Assembly (NCBI GenBank): GCA_938015295.1
Contig: CALLQB010000008.1
Location: 97,108 to 161,107 of the forward strand
Length of the DNA stretch: 64,000 bases
Origin: an uncultured Acidimicrobiales bacterium
Lineage (GTDB): Bacteria; Actinomycetota; Acidimicrobiia; Acidimicrobiales; SHLQ01
Direction of reading: 5' to 3'
Shown here: positions 36,081 to 44,063 of the stretch, in pieces
How positions within the stretch are numbered: the first letter of the stretch is position 1
Layout: every line of letters begins with the position of its first letter
Program-made: the position numbers and the translations under genes
Notes under the pieces: model-generated
The model's input: only the letters and a program-made list of their open reading frames with translations
Told to the model about the DNA's origin: nothing
The model's database searches: none

Positions 36081-36102
36081 GGCGTTCACAGAAGTGAACG
36101 CC
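36081..36102 (-). promoter_or_regulatory. L10-leader type attenuator hairpin before rplJ
   Basis: GGCGTTCAC (36081-36089), loop AGAA, GTGAACGCC (36094-36102): a perfect 9-bp stem. In the minus direction it is followed by TTCTTTGGTTTTC, so it has the form of an intrinsic terminator inside the 251-bp leader between rplA and rplJ. In many bacteria the L10 leader binds L10(L12) and regulates rplJL; the upstream part of this leader is likely to hold the binding fold. Confidence 0.65.
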
Positions 36103-36265
36103 CACATACCCTGACGCAGCGGACTGCATCAGTGGTCTTGGAGATTCACCTCATCAGGCCGAGTTACTCAAGAGCAACTCGTTTCAGCAGCAACGCTGCA
36201 ACCGGAAGTCTTCGGCGACATAGATCAGTTGTAGTGAGAGCCTACCGGCCCCCAGCGGGTTGTTC

Positions 36266-37024
36266 CTACTCGGCCTCGACAGCGTCAGCGGCCGCGGCTT
36301 GCTCAACCGGCGCAGCAGCGGCTGGAGCAGCGGCAACATCGGCTGAAATGCGGTTCGGATCGAGCTTGATGCCGGGCCCCATGGTCGAAGAAATCGAGAC
36401 CTTCCGCACGTATTTGCCTTTGGTCGACGATGGCTTCACACGCAGGAGTTCGTCGTAGACGGCGGTCAAGTTGCTCAGCAGGTCCTCCGGCGAGAAGCTG
36501 ACCTTGCCTAGCGGTACGTGAACGTTGCCGAACTTGTCGGTGCGGTATTCAACCTTGCCGCCCTTGAACTCAGCGACAGCCTTTGCAACGTCGGCGGTGA
36601 CGGTGCCGGTCTTGGGGTTGGGCATCAGGCCACGCGGACCGAGTGCCCGACCAAGCTTTCCAACAGTGGGCATCATGTCGGGCGCAGCGATGGCCACATC
36701 GAAGTCGAGCATGCCGCCTTCGACCTCAGCAGCGAGATCGTCGCCGCCGACAAACTCGGCGCCGGCTTCGCGGGCAGCGGCAGCAGCTTCGCCCTGCGCA
36801 AACACGGCAACACGTACATCTTTACCCGAGCCGGAAGGCAAGCTAATAGTGCCGCGCACCATCTCTTCGGCTTTGCGGGGGTCAACGCCCAAACGCACGA
36901 CGAGATCGACGCCCTCGTCAAAGTTTTTGCCACCAAGGCTCTTGAGAACGTTGATGCCCTCGCTGCCACTGTGCATGGCTTCGCGGTCGAAACGCTTGAT
37001 CGCGTCGTTGTACTTCTTACTCAT
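36266..37024 (-). CDS. rplA: 50S ribosomal protein L1
   Basis: A 252-residue protein. It has '[20 protein letters not shown]', '[19 protein letters not shown]' (the RNA-binding signature), '[20 protein letters not shown]' and a C-terminal Ala/Glu-rich tail of about 25 residues. L1 forms the mobile stalk near the E site and commonly represses its own operon. The ATG at 37024 has GGGAG upstream. A 168-bp gap separates it from rplK, longer than usual. Confidence 0.98.
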   Translation of the reverse strand: MSKKYNDAIKRFDREAMHSGSEGINVLKSLGGKNFDEGVDLVVRLGVDPRKAEEMVRGTISLPSGSGKDVRVAVFAQGEAAAAAREAGAEFVGGDDLAAEVEGGMLDFDVAIAAPDMMPTVGKLGRALGPRGLMPNPKTGTVTADVAKAVAEFKGGKVEYRTDKFGNVHVPLGKVSFSPEDLLSNLTAVYDELLRVKPSSTKGKYVRKVSISSTMGPGIKLDPNRISADVAAAPAAAAPVEQAAAADAVEAE

Positions 37025-37192
37025 GGAAACTCCCGTTGTGATGCACGTTGTGTGCGGTCGGTACCTCGAGTGCACCACTGCGGTGCGTTCTTTCTGCGGC
37101 CAGACGCTGCAGAAATGGTGAACAGTGCGGGCGAGGTCCTCCCGCCGCTGACACCAACGATCCTCAGCACTGACGCACCGAGTCTCAGAACC

Positions 37193-37618
37193 CTATTTGA
37201 CAGCGATACCCATACTGCGGGCTGTGCCGCGCACTTGCTGCTTTGCACCTTCGAGGTCAACAGCGTTGAGGTCGGGCATCTTCAGTTCGGCGATCTCGGT
37301 GACCTGCGCTTCGCTGATGCTGCCGGCTTCTTCACGACCCGGCTCCGTTGCGGCCTTTTCAAGCCCGGCGGCCTTGCGCACCAAGAACGCAGTCGGCGGG
37401 GTCTTGGTAATGAACGAGAACGAGCGATCTTCAAAGATGGTGATCTCGACCGGAATAATTTGGCCCCGGCTACCTTCGGTCTTCGCGTTGTATTCCTTGC
37501 AGAAGTCCATGATGGCGATGCCGTGTGGACCAAGAGCAGTACCGACCGGAGGTGCCGGCGAGGCCTGACCCGCGGGGATCTGAATCTTTACGATTGCACT
37601 GACTTGTTTCTTTGCCAT
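37193..37618 (-). CDS. rplK: 50S ribosomal protein L11
   Basis: A 141-residue protein of standard length. It begins '[20 protein letters not shown]', contains '[20 protein letters not shown]' with the N-terminal proline-rich switch region, and ends '[11 protein letters not shown]'. It sits at the GTPase-associated centre and is needed for the stringent response. rplK starts 159 bp after nusG. Confidence 0.98.
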   Translation of the reverse strand: MAKKQVSAIVKIQIPAGQASPAPPVGTALGPHGIAIMDFCKEYNAKTEGSRGQIIPVEITIFEDRSFSFITKTPPTAFLVRKAAGLEKAATEPGREEAGSISEAQVTEIAELKMPDLNAVDLEGAKQQVRGTARSMGIAVK

Positions 37619-37777
37619 GATGGCATCCTCACTACGAATGTGTCCGTGCCGGGGTTGATAGCAACGGGCCAGCGGATAAGTCTGCCCGCATCAAGGCTCA
37701 AGTACCAACCGGGGGACGGTGACTATTATGACTGCTCGCACCACGCGACTGCGGTGCCCAGGTGTGCCTCGTGGCGA

Positions 37778-38644
37778 TCAGAGACGAGCAACCTGTGAGA
37801 ACTCGAGCTCTACTGGTGTTTCGCGACCAAAGATGTTGACCAACACCTTGACCTTGAGTTGCTCTTCATTGATTTCGCGAACCTCGCCGGAGAAATCGGC
37901 GAAGGGGCCTTCTTTAACCCGCACAGACTCGCCAACTTCGAACTCGAAGCGGGCTTTGGTGCGACTTGGCTGCTGTTCGCCTTCAGGCTTGAGCTGGAGA
38001 AATTTCTCTACCTCTTTACGCAGCAGCGGCGACGGCCGGCCGCCGGGGGGTCCAACGATGTTGGTGATGCCTGGGGTGTTTCGAATGATGTACCAGGCGT
38101 CGTCGTTGAGGCGAGCGCGCACTACTAGGTAGCCGGGGAACATCTTTTTCTGCACCACAACTTTTTTGCCGCCCTTGAACTCGGCGACGTCTTCCATGGG
38201 GATGACCACCTCATAGATGCGGTCTTCCATGTTCATCGAAGCAGCGCGAGCTTCGAGGTTTTGTTTCGCCTTCTTTTCGTAGCCCGACTGGGTATGCACT
38301 GCATACCACTTGCCAGGTTTGTCGTAGGCGCTTTCGATTGGGGCTGGCTCTTCCTCGTCGCTGGCGAAGAGATCGTCTTCGTTCAATACTTCAGCCGCGG
38401 CGACCGGGTCGGCGTCTTCAGAAGGTGTCGCCTCGGGAGACTCTTCGACGGCTTCGGTCGTTTCGCCCCCTACCGCGTCTTCGGTAGGTACAGGGTCTTC
38501 GGCAGATACAGCGTCTTCGACAGGTACATCGGCGGCGCCTACAGCTGCGTCCTCGATGAGGACATCGGTAGCTTCGACAGCTACCTCAGGTGATGCGTCG
38601 TCGACCTCGGTCGATGCAGGAGTTTCTAGTTCGTCGGAGTCCAC
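37778..38644 (-). CDS. nusG: Transcription termination/antitermination factor NusG with acidic N-terminal extension
   Basis: A 288-residue protein started at a GTG (38644). The NusG core begins near residue 111 with '[20 protein letters not shown]', has '[20 protein letters not shown]' and ends with a KOW domain ('[18 protein letters not shown]'). It binds RNA polymerase and couples it to Rho or ribosomes. The first 110 residues are acidic (Glu, Asp, Val, Ala) with Glu-Asp-Ala-Val repeats. Acidic N-terminal extensions exist in other actinobacterial NusG proteins, but this one is long. It lies between secE and rplK as usual. Confidence 0.95.
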   Translation of the reverse strand: MDSDELETPASTEVDDASPEVAVEATDVLIEDAAVGAADVPVEDAVSAEDPVPTEDAVGGETTEAVEESPEATPSEDADPVAAAEVLNEDDLFASDEEEPAPIESAYDKPGKWYAVHTQSGYEKKAKQNLEARAASMNMEDRIYEVVIPMEDVAEFKGGKKVVVQKKMFPGYLVVRARLNDDAWYIIRNTPGITNIVGPPGGRPSPLLRKEVEKFLQLKPEGEQQPSRTKARFEFEVGESVRVKEGPFADFSGEVREINEEQLKVKVLVNIFGRETPVELEFSQVARL

Positions 38645-38694
38645 AGTTGCTCAGATCTTGGGAGTACAGGTTGGTGATTATCTAGGGCGATGGT

Positions 38695-39000
38695 CTAGTT
38701 CGTGTCGAAAAGTAGACTGACGAACTCACTAAAGACCCAATCAAGCCCAAAGATCATCGCCGTCAGAATCGCGACTGTCACGATGACAATGATCGAGTAA
38801 TTCTTGGTTTCCTCGACCGAAGGCCAAGCTACTTTGCGAAGTTCGGAACGAACTTCTTTCACAAACTGGCCGGGGCTGGTGCGCTCTTCAGGCGGACGCG
38901 ATGAGGGAGCCTGGCGTTTCTGCGCAATCTGGGTCTCGCCGTCTTCGCTGAGTTCGCCGCTCTTCTTCAGCGCCCGCTTCTGTTCGCGATTTAGCGTCAT
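38695..39000 (-). CDS. secE: Preprotein translocase subunit SecE
   Basis: A 101-residue protein. A charged N-terminal half ('LNREQKRALKKSGELSEDGE') leads to the amphipathic helix 'FVKEVRSELRKVAWPSVEET' and one membrane segment ('IVIVTVAILTAMIFGLDWVF'). It clamps SecY in the membrane. The ATG at 39000 gives the family start; 50 bp separate it from nusG and about 97 bp from tRNA-Trp upstream. Confidence 0.95.
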   Translation of the reverse strand: MTLNREQKRALKKSGELSEDGETQIAQKRQAPSSRPPEERTSPGQFVKEVRSELRKVAWPSVEETKNYSIIVIVTVAILTAMIFGLDWVFSEFVSLLFDTN

Positions 39001-39096
39001 TGAATATCTCGCTTCGGAGTTTGCCTGATGTACGGGGCTTGACCACGACGGTGGCCGATTCCCTAGTTTGTGTAGTGAGTTGTTGTCTAAACGTCG

Positions 39097-39169
39097 CAGG
39101 GCAGGAGGGACTCGAACCCACAACCGCCGGTTTTGGAGACCGGTGCTCTACCAATTGAGCCACTGCCCT
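39097..39169 (-). tRNA. tRNA-Trp (anticodon CCA)
   Basis: A 73-base cloverleaf on the minus strand. Acceptor AGGGCAG / CTGCCCT, D-arm 'GGCTCAATTGGTAGAGC', anticodon stem CCGGT / ACCGG around CTCCAAA, T-arm GGTTCGAGTCC. The anticodon CCA decodes TGG. It sits directly before secE, the classic position of trnW in many bacteria. The CCA end is not encoded. Confidence 0.96.
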
Positions 39170-39237
39170 AAAGCTTCCTGACGTTTAAGGCTAGCAGTAG
39201 CTAGCCAGCAAACGACTGGCGGAAAGCAAGCCTTAGG

Positions 39238-39867
39238 CTACATGAACTCCTTGAGCTTCTGCCTTGCCCGGTGAAGTCGTACTTTTGCTGCCGTCTCGGT
39301 AATGCCGAGTTCTTTGGCAATGGCTTCGTGTGTCAGATCGTACATTTCACGCAAAACAACAACAGCTCGCAAGCGATCGGGCAAACGACTCAGCGCATGT
39401 TCGACCCGCTCGCGCAGCATCGAGGCGTCGATCCGGAGCTGCGGATCGATCTCAGGATCGAGATCGTGCACCAGCGTGTCGTGCTCCAAAGCATCGTGGC
39501 GGTGACGTCTACGGCGCCCGAGTTGGGTCGCTGCACAATTCGTGGTGATCCGGTACAACCACGTAGAAAATTTGGCGTCGCCGCGGAACCGGCGCAGCGC
39601 CTTAAACGCCCGCAAATACACATCTTGGGCGACGTCGCGAGCATCCTCAGGATCACCCGTGAGTTTCAGGGCAAGCGCATACGTGTCGGTATAGGTGCGC
39701 CGCACGAGCTCATCGAACGCAACCCGGTCGCCTTCACGTGCCAACGCCACCAGAGCATCGTCGGACGGCTTGGTCAGGTCGACGGCGTGCAAATGACGAC
39801 GCCTCGGCAATGCGGTCGCCGTTGCCGGCTCGTCATGGAGGGACTCAGGCGGTACCAGGTTCTTCAC
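39238..39867 (-). CDS. ECF-type RNA polymerase sigma factor
   Basis: A 209-residue sigma factor started at a GTG (39867) with GGGAGGC upstream. Region 2 is 'AFDELVRRTYTDTYALALKL' to 'FRGDAKFSTWLYRITTNCAA', and region 4 is 'LSRLPDRLRAVVVLREMYDL' with the helix in 'THEAIAKELGITETAAKVRLHRAR'. About 40 residues precede region 2. No anti-sigma factor gene is next to it. It lies between rpmG and tRNA-Trp, an uncommon place for a sigma factor gene. Confidence 0.9.
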   Translation of the reverse strand: MKNLVPPESLHDEPATATALPRRRHLHAVDLTKPSDDALVALAREGDRVAFDELVRRTYTDTYALALKLTGDPEDARDVAQDVYLRAFKALRRFRGDAKFSTWLYRITTNCAATQLGRRRRHRHDALEHDTLVHDLDPEIDPQLRIDASMLRERVEHALSRLPDRLRAVVVLREMYDLTHEAIAKELGITETAAKVRLHRARQKLKEFM

Positions 39868-39917
39868 AACGAACGCCTCCCAGGTTTCGGCCGCACCGAC
39901 CGGTCGGGAGACAGTTG

Positions 39918-40079
39918 CTATCGCGTTTCTTTATGCAAGGTATGGCGCTTTTCCCACTTGCAGTACTTCTTCAGTTCGATGCGGTCGCGCGTCGTCGACT
40001 TGTTCTTCATGGTGTCGTAGTTTCGACGCTTGCATTCCTGGCACTCCAGGACGACCTTGGTTCGCTTGTCAGAAGCCAT
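39918..40079 (-). CDS. rpmG: 50S ribosomal protein L33
   Basis: A 53-residue protein. It matches bacterial L33 ('[20 protein letters not shown]', '[17 protein letters not shown]'). C13 and C16 form the first CxxC; the second pair is broken, with C40 present but Glu at position 43 where zinc-binding forms have Cys. This may weaken zinc binding. The ATG at 40079 is the usual start; tRNA-Met and tRNA-Thr lie upstream in the same direction. Confidence 0.96.
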   Translation of the reverse strand: MASDKRTKVVLECQECKRRNYDTMKNKSTTRDRIELKKYCKWEKRHTLHKETR

Positions 40080-40185
40080 GCTGTAAGTCTTTCGTACAAT
40101 CTTGCACAACGAAGCATTGGGCTCCGATGCGGTTGCGACAAAAGGAGTTCGCCGCAGTGTTGTGTAGTGTCGGTTTTGGGAATTG

Positions 40186-40259
40186 TAGCGACGGACAGAC
40201 TTGAACTGTCGACCTCTCGATTATGAGTCGAGCGCTCTTACCAGCTGAGCTACGTCGCC
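40186..40259 (-). tRNA. tRNA-Met (elongator, anticodon CAT)
   Basis: A 74-base cloverleaf on the minus strand. Acceptor GGCGACG / CGTCGCT with a terminal G-T pair, D-arm 'AGCTCAGCTGGTAAGAGC', anticodon stem CTCGA / TCGAG around CTCATAA, T-arm AGTTCAAGT. The first pair and the lack of three G-C pairs in the anticodon stem indicate an elongator tRNA, not an initiator. Confidence 0.93.
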
Positions 40260-40287
40260 TTGCACATGAGCTAGGGCCCAGTGGTGG

Positions 40288-40360
40288 AGCTCCCTGACAG
40301 AATCGAACTGTCGACCTCTTCCTTACCATGGAAGCGCTCTACCGACTGAGCTAAGGGAGC
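40288..40360 (-). tRNA. tRNA-Thr (anticodon GGT)
   Basis: A 73-base cloverleaf on the minus strand. Acceptor GCTCCCT / AGGGAGC, D-arm 'AGCTCAGTCGGTAGAGC', anticodon stem CTTCC / GGAAG around ATGGTAA, T-arm AGTTCGATT. The anticodon GGT decodes ACC and ACT. It is 28 bp upstream of tRNA-Met. Confidence 0.96.
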
Positions 40361-40526
40361 AGGAAGCAGCCCAAAAGCCACTAAGTCCAGAGGGCATCAT
40401 GCCATGAGACAAGGGGCTTCCCCAACCCGCAGACCCGGCAAACTTCGACTTTTGCCTCGCTGCAGAGCGCTGTTTACGGCGTCTGCGATGTCCTAACCAA
40501 CGCGTTACGGCAGCCGATAGAAGTCC

Positions 40527-41786
40527 GTGAAGTTTCAACGTCTCGTTCTCGAAGACGGCACCGCCAGCAAATTCGTGGACCTCCATCCGCGCCTCACGGT
40601 GATAGCCGGGCTCGACGCCGCCGATCGTCGCGTTCTCCTTACCGAGATTCGGGGATCACTTGGGGCTCACCGAGACGGCGTGCATCTTGAAATGGTCACC
40701 GATAGCGGCGTCGCACTTGCTGCATTTCGCAGTGCCGATGGTCATCGAATGATCGATATCGACAACACGACCGATGTAACCAACAACTTTCTCGACCCGG
40801 CCGGCCGCCTCAATCCGGCATTTGGATTGGGCCTACGCGACGAAGGTCTCGTCATCGACGCTGCGTCGCTCGCAGCTCGCAATGACGACGACCGAACCTT
40901 TGACCTGCTGACCGGCGCCGACCAAGAGGAACTCTGGGGAATCCTCGACCGGATCGACGAGACCGGGCGCGCGATGTCCGAGGCCGAAGCCGAACATCTG
41001 GCGATGGCGGCGGACAACACGAACGACGAACTCAACGCCGAGGTCTACGACAACTATTTCGCCAGCAGCGAAGACCTGCCAGCGATCAACAAGATCGCCA
41101 CCATCGCTGGAGGCGCCGGCTTGATTGGCGCAGCGGTGCTCTTCTTCGGAAGCATCTCGGCGATTGGCGCCGCAGTTCTCGCCGTTGTGTGCCTTGCCGT
41201 CGTTGGTTTCTACGGCTATCCGCTGCTTCGTCAGGCCCTCGCTGAGCGCGCCGCCAACAAGGCATTAGCGAACGCTGGCATCGACAACTTCTTCAACTTC
41301 CAGCTCCAGCAGGTCGACGGCATGCTCGCCCAGGACAACTATCGAAAAAAACTGCGGGAAGCAACGGCAGGTCACGAAACCGCGCTGGCCGATTGGCAAG
41401 CCCTCGCAGGCGAGCTCGACCCACAATTCGCAATCGACAGGCGCAGTGCCATCACCACTGCCGCTGCACTTCGCGCCGCCGACCCCGACGACGACCCGAC
41501 CACGGGGTTCCTTCACCCGACAACACCACTTATGTTGCGCTGCATTGGCGAAGTCGACGCTGAAGCCGAACGAGTGCCGCGAGTGCTCGATGCCCCCTTC
41601 TCAACGCTTGACGAGACAACTCGCAGGACTCTTCTCGATGCACTATTTGCGGCCTCGGAACATCGCCAAGTCGTGCTACTCGCGGCGTCCGACGACGTCA
41701 CTGGCTGGGTTCTGCAACACATCGACGGCGACGCAAGCGTGTTGCCCGGCTTTATGAGCGTCGAGGAACCGGTACACGTCTCCTAG
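40527..41786 (+). CDS. Degenerate ABC/SMC-like ATPase protein with two membrane segments
   Basis: A 419-residue protein started at a GTG. The N-terminal part ('FVDLHPRLTVIAGLDAADRR') resembles the first strand and P-loop region of RecF/SMC-type ATPases, but the GKS/GKT is absent. Residues 189-230 hold two membrane segments ('IATIAGGAGLIGAAVLFFGS', 'AAVLAVVCLAVVGFYGYPLL'). The end has 'RVLDAPFSTLDETTRRTLLD', which looks like Walker B plus D-loop, with A356 in place of the catalytic Glu. It is therefore probably a pseudo-ATPase anchored in the membrane by a hairpin inserted between the two halves. Function unknown. Confidence 0.65.
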   Translation: MKFQRLVLEDGTASKFVDLHPRLTVIAGLDAADRRVLLTEIRGSLGAHRDGVHLEMVTDSGVALAAFRSADGHRMIDIDNTTDVTNNFLDPAGRLNPAFGLGLRDEGLVIDAASLAARNDDDRTFDLLTGADQEELWGILDRIDETGRAMSEAEAEHLAMAADNTNDELNAEVYDNYFASSEDLPAINKIATIAGGAGLIGAAVLFFGSISAIGAAVLAVVCLAVVGFYGYPLLRQALAERAANKALANAGIDNFFNFQLQQVDGMLAQDNYRKKLREATAGHETALADWQALAGELDPQFAIDRRSAITTAAALRAADPDDDPTTGFLHPTTPLMLRCIGEVDAEAERVPRVLDAPFSTLDETTRRTLLDALFAASEHRQVVLLAASDDVTGWVLQHIDGDASVLPGFMSVEEPVHVS

Positions 41787-41819
41787 AAATGGCGTGCCAA
41801 GGTTGTAACATCTTCGGCT

Positions 41820-42308
41820 ATGCCGTCATTTGATGTTGTTTCCGAGGTTGACATGCAAGAGGTCCGCAACGCGGTCGACCAAGCCGCCCGCGAGATTGCG
41901 ACCCGCTTCGACTTCAAGAACACAAACTCGTCGATCGAACTCGGTGAGGAAACAATCAAGCTGGCGTCTTCCACCGAAGACCGCATGATGGCTCTGCGCC
42001 AAGTTCTCGAAGAGAAGTTCGCGAAGCGCAAGCTCTCGATGAAAGTCCTCGACTACGGCACGCTCGAAGAAGCGAGCCACAACTCGGTTCGCCAAACAGC
42101 GACGCTGGTCTCGGGGATCTCTTCAGACAAGGCGAAAGAGCTCAACAAACACATCAAGGCGCTTGGGATCAAAGGTGTGCAGAGCCAAACGCAGGGCGAC
42201 CAACTTCGTGTCAACGGCAAGAAACGCGATGCGTTGCAAGAAACGATCGCTGCATTGAAAGCGCACGACTTCGGTTTGCCTTTGCAATTCATCAACTTCC
42301 GCGACTGA
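41820..42308 (+). CDS. YajQ family cyclic-di-GMP-binding protein
   Basis: A 162-residue protein of standard length. It starts 'MPSFDVVSEVDMQEVRNAVD' and has 'EIATRFDFKNTNSSIELGEE', 'RQTATLVSGISSDKAKELNK' and 'GDQLRVNGKKRDALQETIAA', all family blocks. YajQ proteins have two ferredoxin-like folds and bind nucleotides or cyclic-di-GMP, with a proposed regulatory role. It follows the pseudo-ATPase gene by 33 bp and precedes the acetyltransferase by three bases. Confidence 0.95.
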   Translation: MPSFDVVSEVDMQEVRNAVDQAAREIATRFDFKNTNSSIELGEETIKLASSTEDRMMALRQVLEEKFAKRKLSMKVLDYGTLEEASHNSVRQTATLVSGISSDKAKELNKHIKALGIKGVQSQTQGDQLRVNGKKRDALQETIAALKAHDFGLPLQFINFRD

Positions 42309-42311
42309 GCC

Positions 42312-42839
42312 ATGGTTCTCCTACGAGCGGCCACGCTCGACGATGCCGAACCGTTGCGCGCTATCTACAACCATTACGTCGCCGAATCGGTCGCAACGTT
42401 CGACCTTGAACAACGCACCGCGCAACAGCAGGAAGCCTGGATGGCCGACCGGGCCGGAGCACTTGCGGTACTTGTGGCTGTCGCCACCGACGAAGACGGC
42501 ACCGAAGCGCAACCGACAGAGGTCCTCGGCTTCGCATCGATCTCGCCATACAAAGCTCGTGCCGCCTACCGGACGACGGTAGAGAACTCGATCTATCTGG
42601 CTCCGGGCGCAACCGGCAGAGGGGTCGGAAAATCTCTCATGCAAGAGCTCATCGCCGTGGCGACGTCACATGGGTTCCATGCAATGATTGCCCGCGTCAA
42701 CACGTCGCTTGAATCATCGATTGGCCTGCACGAATCTGTCGGCTTCGAGCGCGTCGGCGTTGAGCGCCAGGTAGGACGCAAGTTCGGCAAGTGGCAAGAC
42801 ATCCAGGTTCTGCAGCGAATGCTCTCAAACACCCCCTGA
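42312..42839 (+). CDS. GNAT-family N-acetyltransferase (phosphinothricin acetyltransferase-like)
   Basis: A 175-residue enzyme. The start 'LLRAATLDDAEPLRAIYNHY' with 'TFDLEQRTAQQQEAWM' is typical of the phosphinothricin/methionine-sulfoximine acetyltransferase branch. The acetyl-CoA loop is 'LAPGATGRGVGKSLMQELIA' and the catalytic neighbourhood 'SIGLHESVGFERVGVERQVG'. It probably acetylates a small amine or amino acid analogue. It starts three bases after yajQ, so co-transcription is likely. Confidence 0.88.
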   Translation: MVLLRAATLDDAEPLRAIYNHYVAESVATFDLEQRTAQQQEAWMADRAGALAVLVAVATDEDGTEAQPTEVLGFASISPYKARAAYRTTVENSIYLAPGATGRGVGKSLMQELIAVATSHGFHAMIARVNTSLESSIGLHESVGFERVGVERQVGRKFGKWQDIQVLQRMLSNTP

Positions 42840-42888
42840 CTCCTGTTGGGTCAGCCCGCGACGTGTTCGCACGAGGGGGCAAAACGAC

Positions 42889-42916
42889 CGCAGGCCCACC
42901 CGAAGGTGGACCTGCG
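42889..42916. terminator. Hairpin between the acetyltransferase gene and tRNA-Tyr
   Basis: CGCAGGCCCACC and GGTGGACCTGCG pair around a CGAA loop with one C-A mismatch. It can stop transcripts from the plus-strand acetyltransferase gene; on the minus strand, past tRNA-Tyr, it is followed by GTCGTTTTGCC, so it may also end that transcript. Confidence 0.65.
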
Positions 42917-42923
42917 TGTTCAG

Positions 42924-43006
42924 TGGGCCGAGGAGGATTTGAACCTCCGAAGGCATAAGCCGACGGGTTTACAGCCCGTTCCCTTTGGCCGCTCGGGCAC
43001 CGACCC
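42924..43006 (-). tRNA. tRNA-Tyr (anticodon GTA)
   Basis: An 83-base class II cloverleaf on the minus strand. Acceptor GGGTCGG / TCGGCCC with G-T pairs, D-arm 'GTGCCCGAGCGGCCAAAGGG', anticodon stem ACGGG / CCCGT around CTGTAAA, a long variable arm, and T-arm GGTTCAAATCC. The anticodon GTA decodes tyrosine codons. Last base A precedes an uncoded CCA. Confidence 0.95.
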
Positions 43007-43030
43007 TGAAGACGGAAATGTTACCGGATC

Positions 43031-43897
43031 CTACTGCCAATCGCCCCCACGGAGCCGAGCAATTCGCTCTTCGGTGGGTGGGTGGGTCGAGAACATCTTC
43101 GAGAAGCCGGACAGACCGCCTCGCCCGCGGGCCTCAGCCTTCAACGGATTGATGATGTAGTGCGATGCCTGGGCTTGGGACACATTTGCCGGAATTCGTC
43201 CCGAGAAGGATTCAAGCTTCTCGAGTGCGCGCGCCAACGGTTCACCATCGCCTATCAACTTCGCTGCCGACGCATCGGCCTCGAATTCGCGGCTTCTGCT
43301 CACCGCGCCTTGAATGACCCCGGCAGCGAGCGGCGCAACAAACAGCATCGCCATGAACACCAGCGGGTTTTCGCCGCGGCGGTTGTTGCCGCCACCGAAC
43401 ATTGCGCCAAACCGCGCAATCGTTGCCACAAAGCTGATCGCGGTAGCGATGGTTGCCGCTACCGACCCGATAAGGATGTCGCGGTTCTTGACGTGGGCGA
43501 GTTCGTGGGCGAGCACGCCACGAATCTCCGACCACTCCATCGCCTGCAAGAGCCCCTGCGTGACCGCAACCGCGGCGTTGTCGGGGTTGCGGCCTGTAGC
43601 AAACGCGTTCGGCTGCTGACTCGGCGTGATGTAGAGCTTCGGCATGGGCATCTCTGCGCGTGTCGTAAGGTCTTCCATTATCCGGTAGTACTCGGGAGCC
43701 TGCTCGGGCGTCACCGGCACTGCTTTGGCCGACTTGATGGCGAGCGTGTCGCTCTTCCAGTACGAACCGCCGATCATCACTAGGGCTATCGCAAGCCCGA
43801 TGACGAGTCCGGTCGTTCCGGCGATAGCACCGCCGCCGACGACAAAGATGCCGCCTAGCGCTGCCAGCAGGACAAAGGTCTTGAAGGTGTTGTTCAT
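43031..43897 (-). CDS. htpX: Membrane zinc metalloprotease HtpX
   Basis: A 288-residue protease. The zinc site is H131-ELA-H135, with the third ligand in '[13 protein letters not shown]'. Membrane segments are at residues 7-45 (two) and around 145-165 and 175-200. '[20 protein letters not shown]' is a family block just before the active site. It degrades misfolded membrane proteins from the cytoplasmic side. The ATG at 43897 has GAAAGGAAG upstream. A palindrome separates it from acs on the same strand. Confidence 0.94.
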   Translation of the reverse strand: MNNTFKTFVLLAALGGIFVVGGGAIAGTTGLVIGLAIALVMIGGSYWKSDTLAIKSAKAVPVTPEQAPEYYRIMEDLTTRAEMPMPKLYITPSQQPNAFATGRNPDNAAVAVTQGLLQAMEWSEIRGVLAHELAHVKNRDILIGSVAATIATAISFVATIARFGAMFGGGNNRRGENPLVFMAMLFVAPLAAGVIQGAVSRSREFEADASAAKLIGDGEPLARALEKLESFSGRIPANVSQAQASHYIINPLKAEARGRGGLSGFSKMFSTHPPTEERIARLRGGDWQ

Positions 43898-43990
43898 TTC
43901 TTCCTTTCAGAGGCTTTCCTTGCTAAGGGATAGGGGGCACCTCTAGTAACTCTCACTACGTGGTCAACAAGCCGCAACCACAGGTTGTTC

Positions 43991-44038
43991 CCCCAAAAGT
44001 AAGAACGCGGGTCAGACCCCGCGTTCTTACTTTTGGGG
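43991..44038 (-). terminator. 48-bp perfect palindrome after acs (terminator-like)
   Basis: Arms of 21 bp (43991-44011 and 44018-44038) are perfect inverted complements around a six-base loop TCAGAC; they begin CCCCAAAAGTAAG. This is far longer than a typical terminator stem. It lies 25 bp after the acs stop and 94 bp before htpX, so it probably ends the acs transcript. No T-run follows, so another function cannot be excluded. Confidence 0.7.
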
Positions 44039-44063
44039 TGTGTTTAGTTTCTAGGGCTGGTGT

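Noticed and set aside
40160..40370. Possible small gene between rpmG and the tRNA pair
   Set aside because: The open frames overlap the tRNA genes and have no ribosome binding site.
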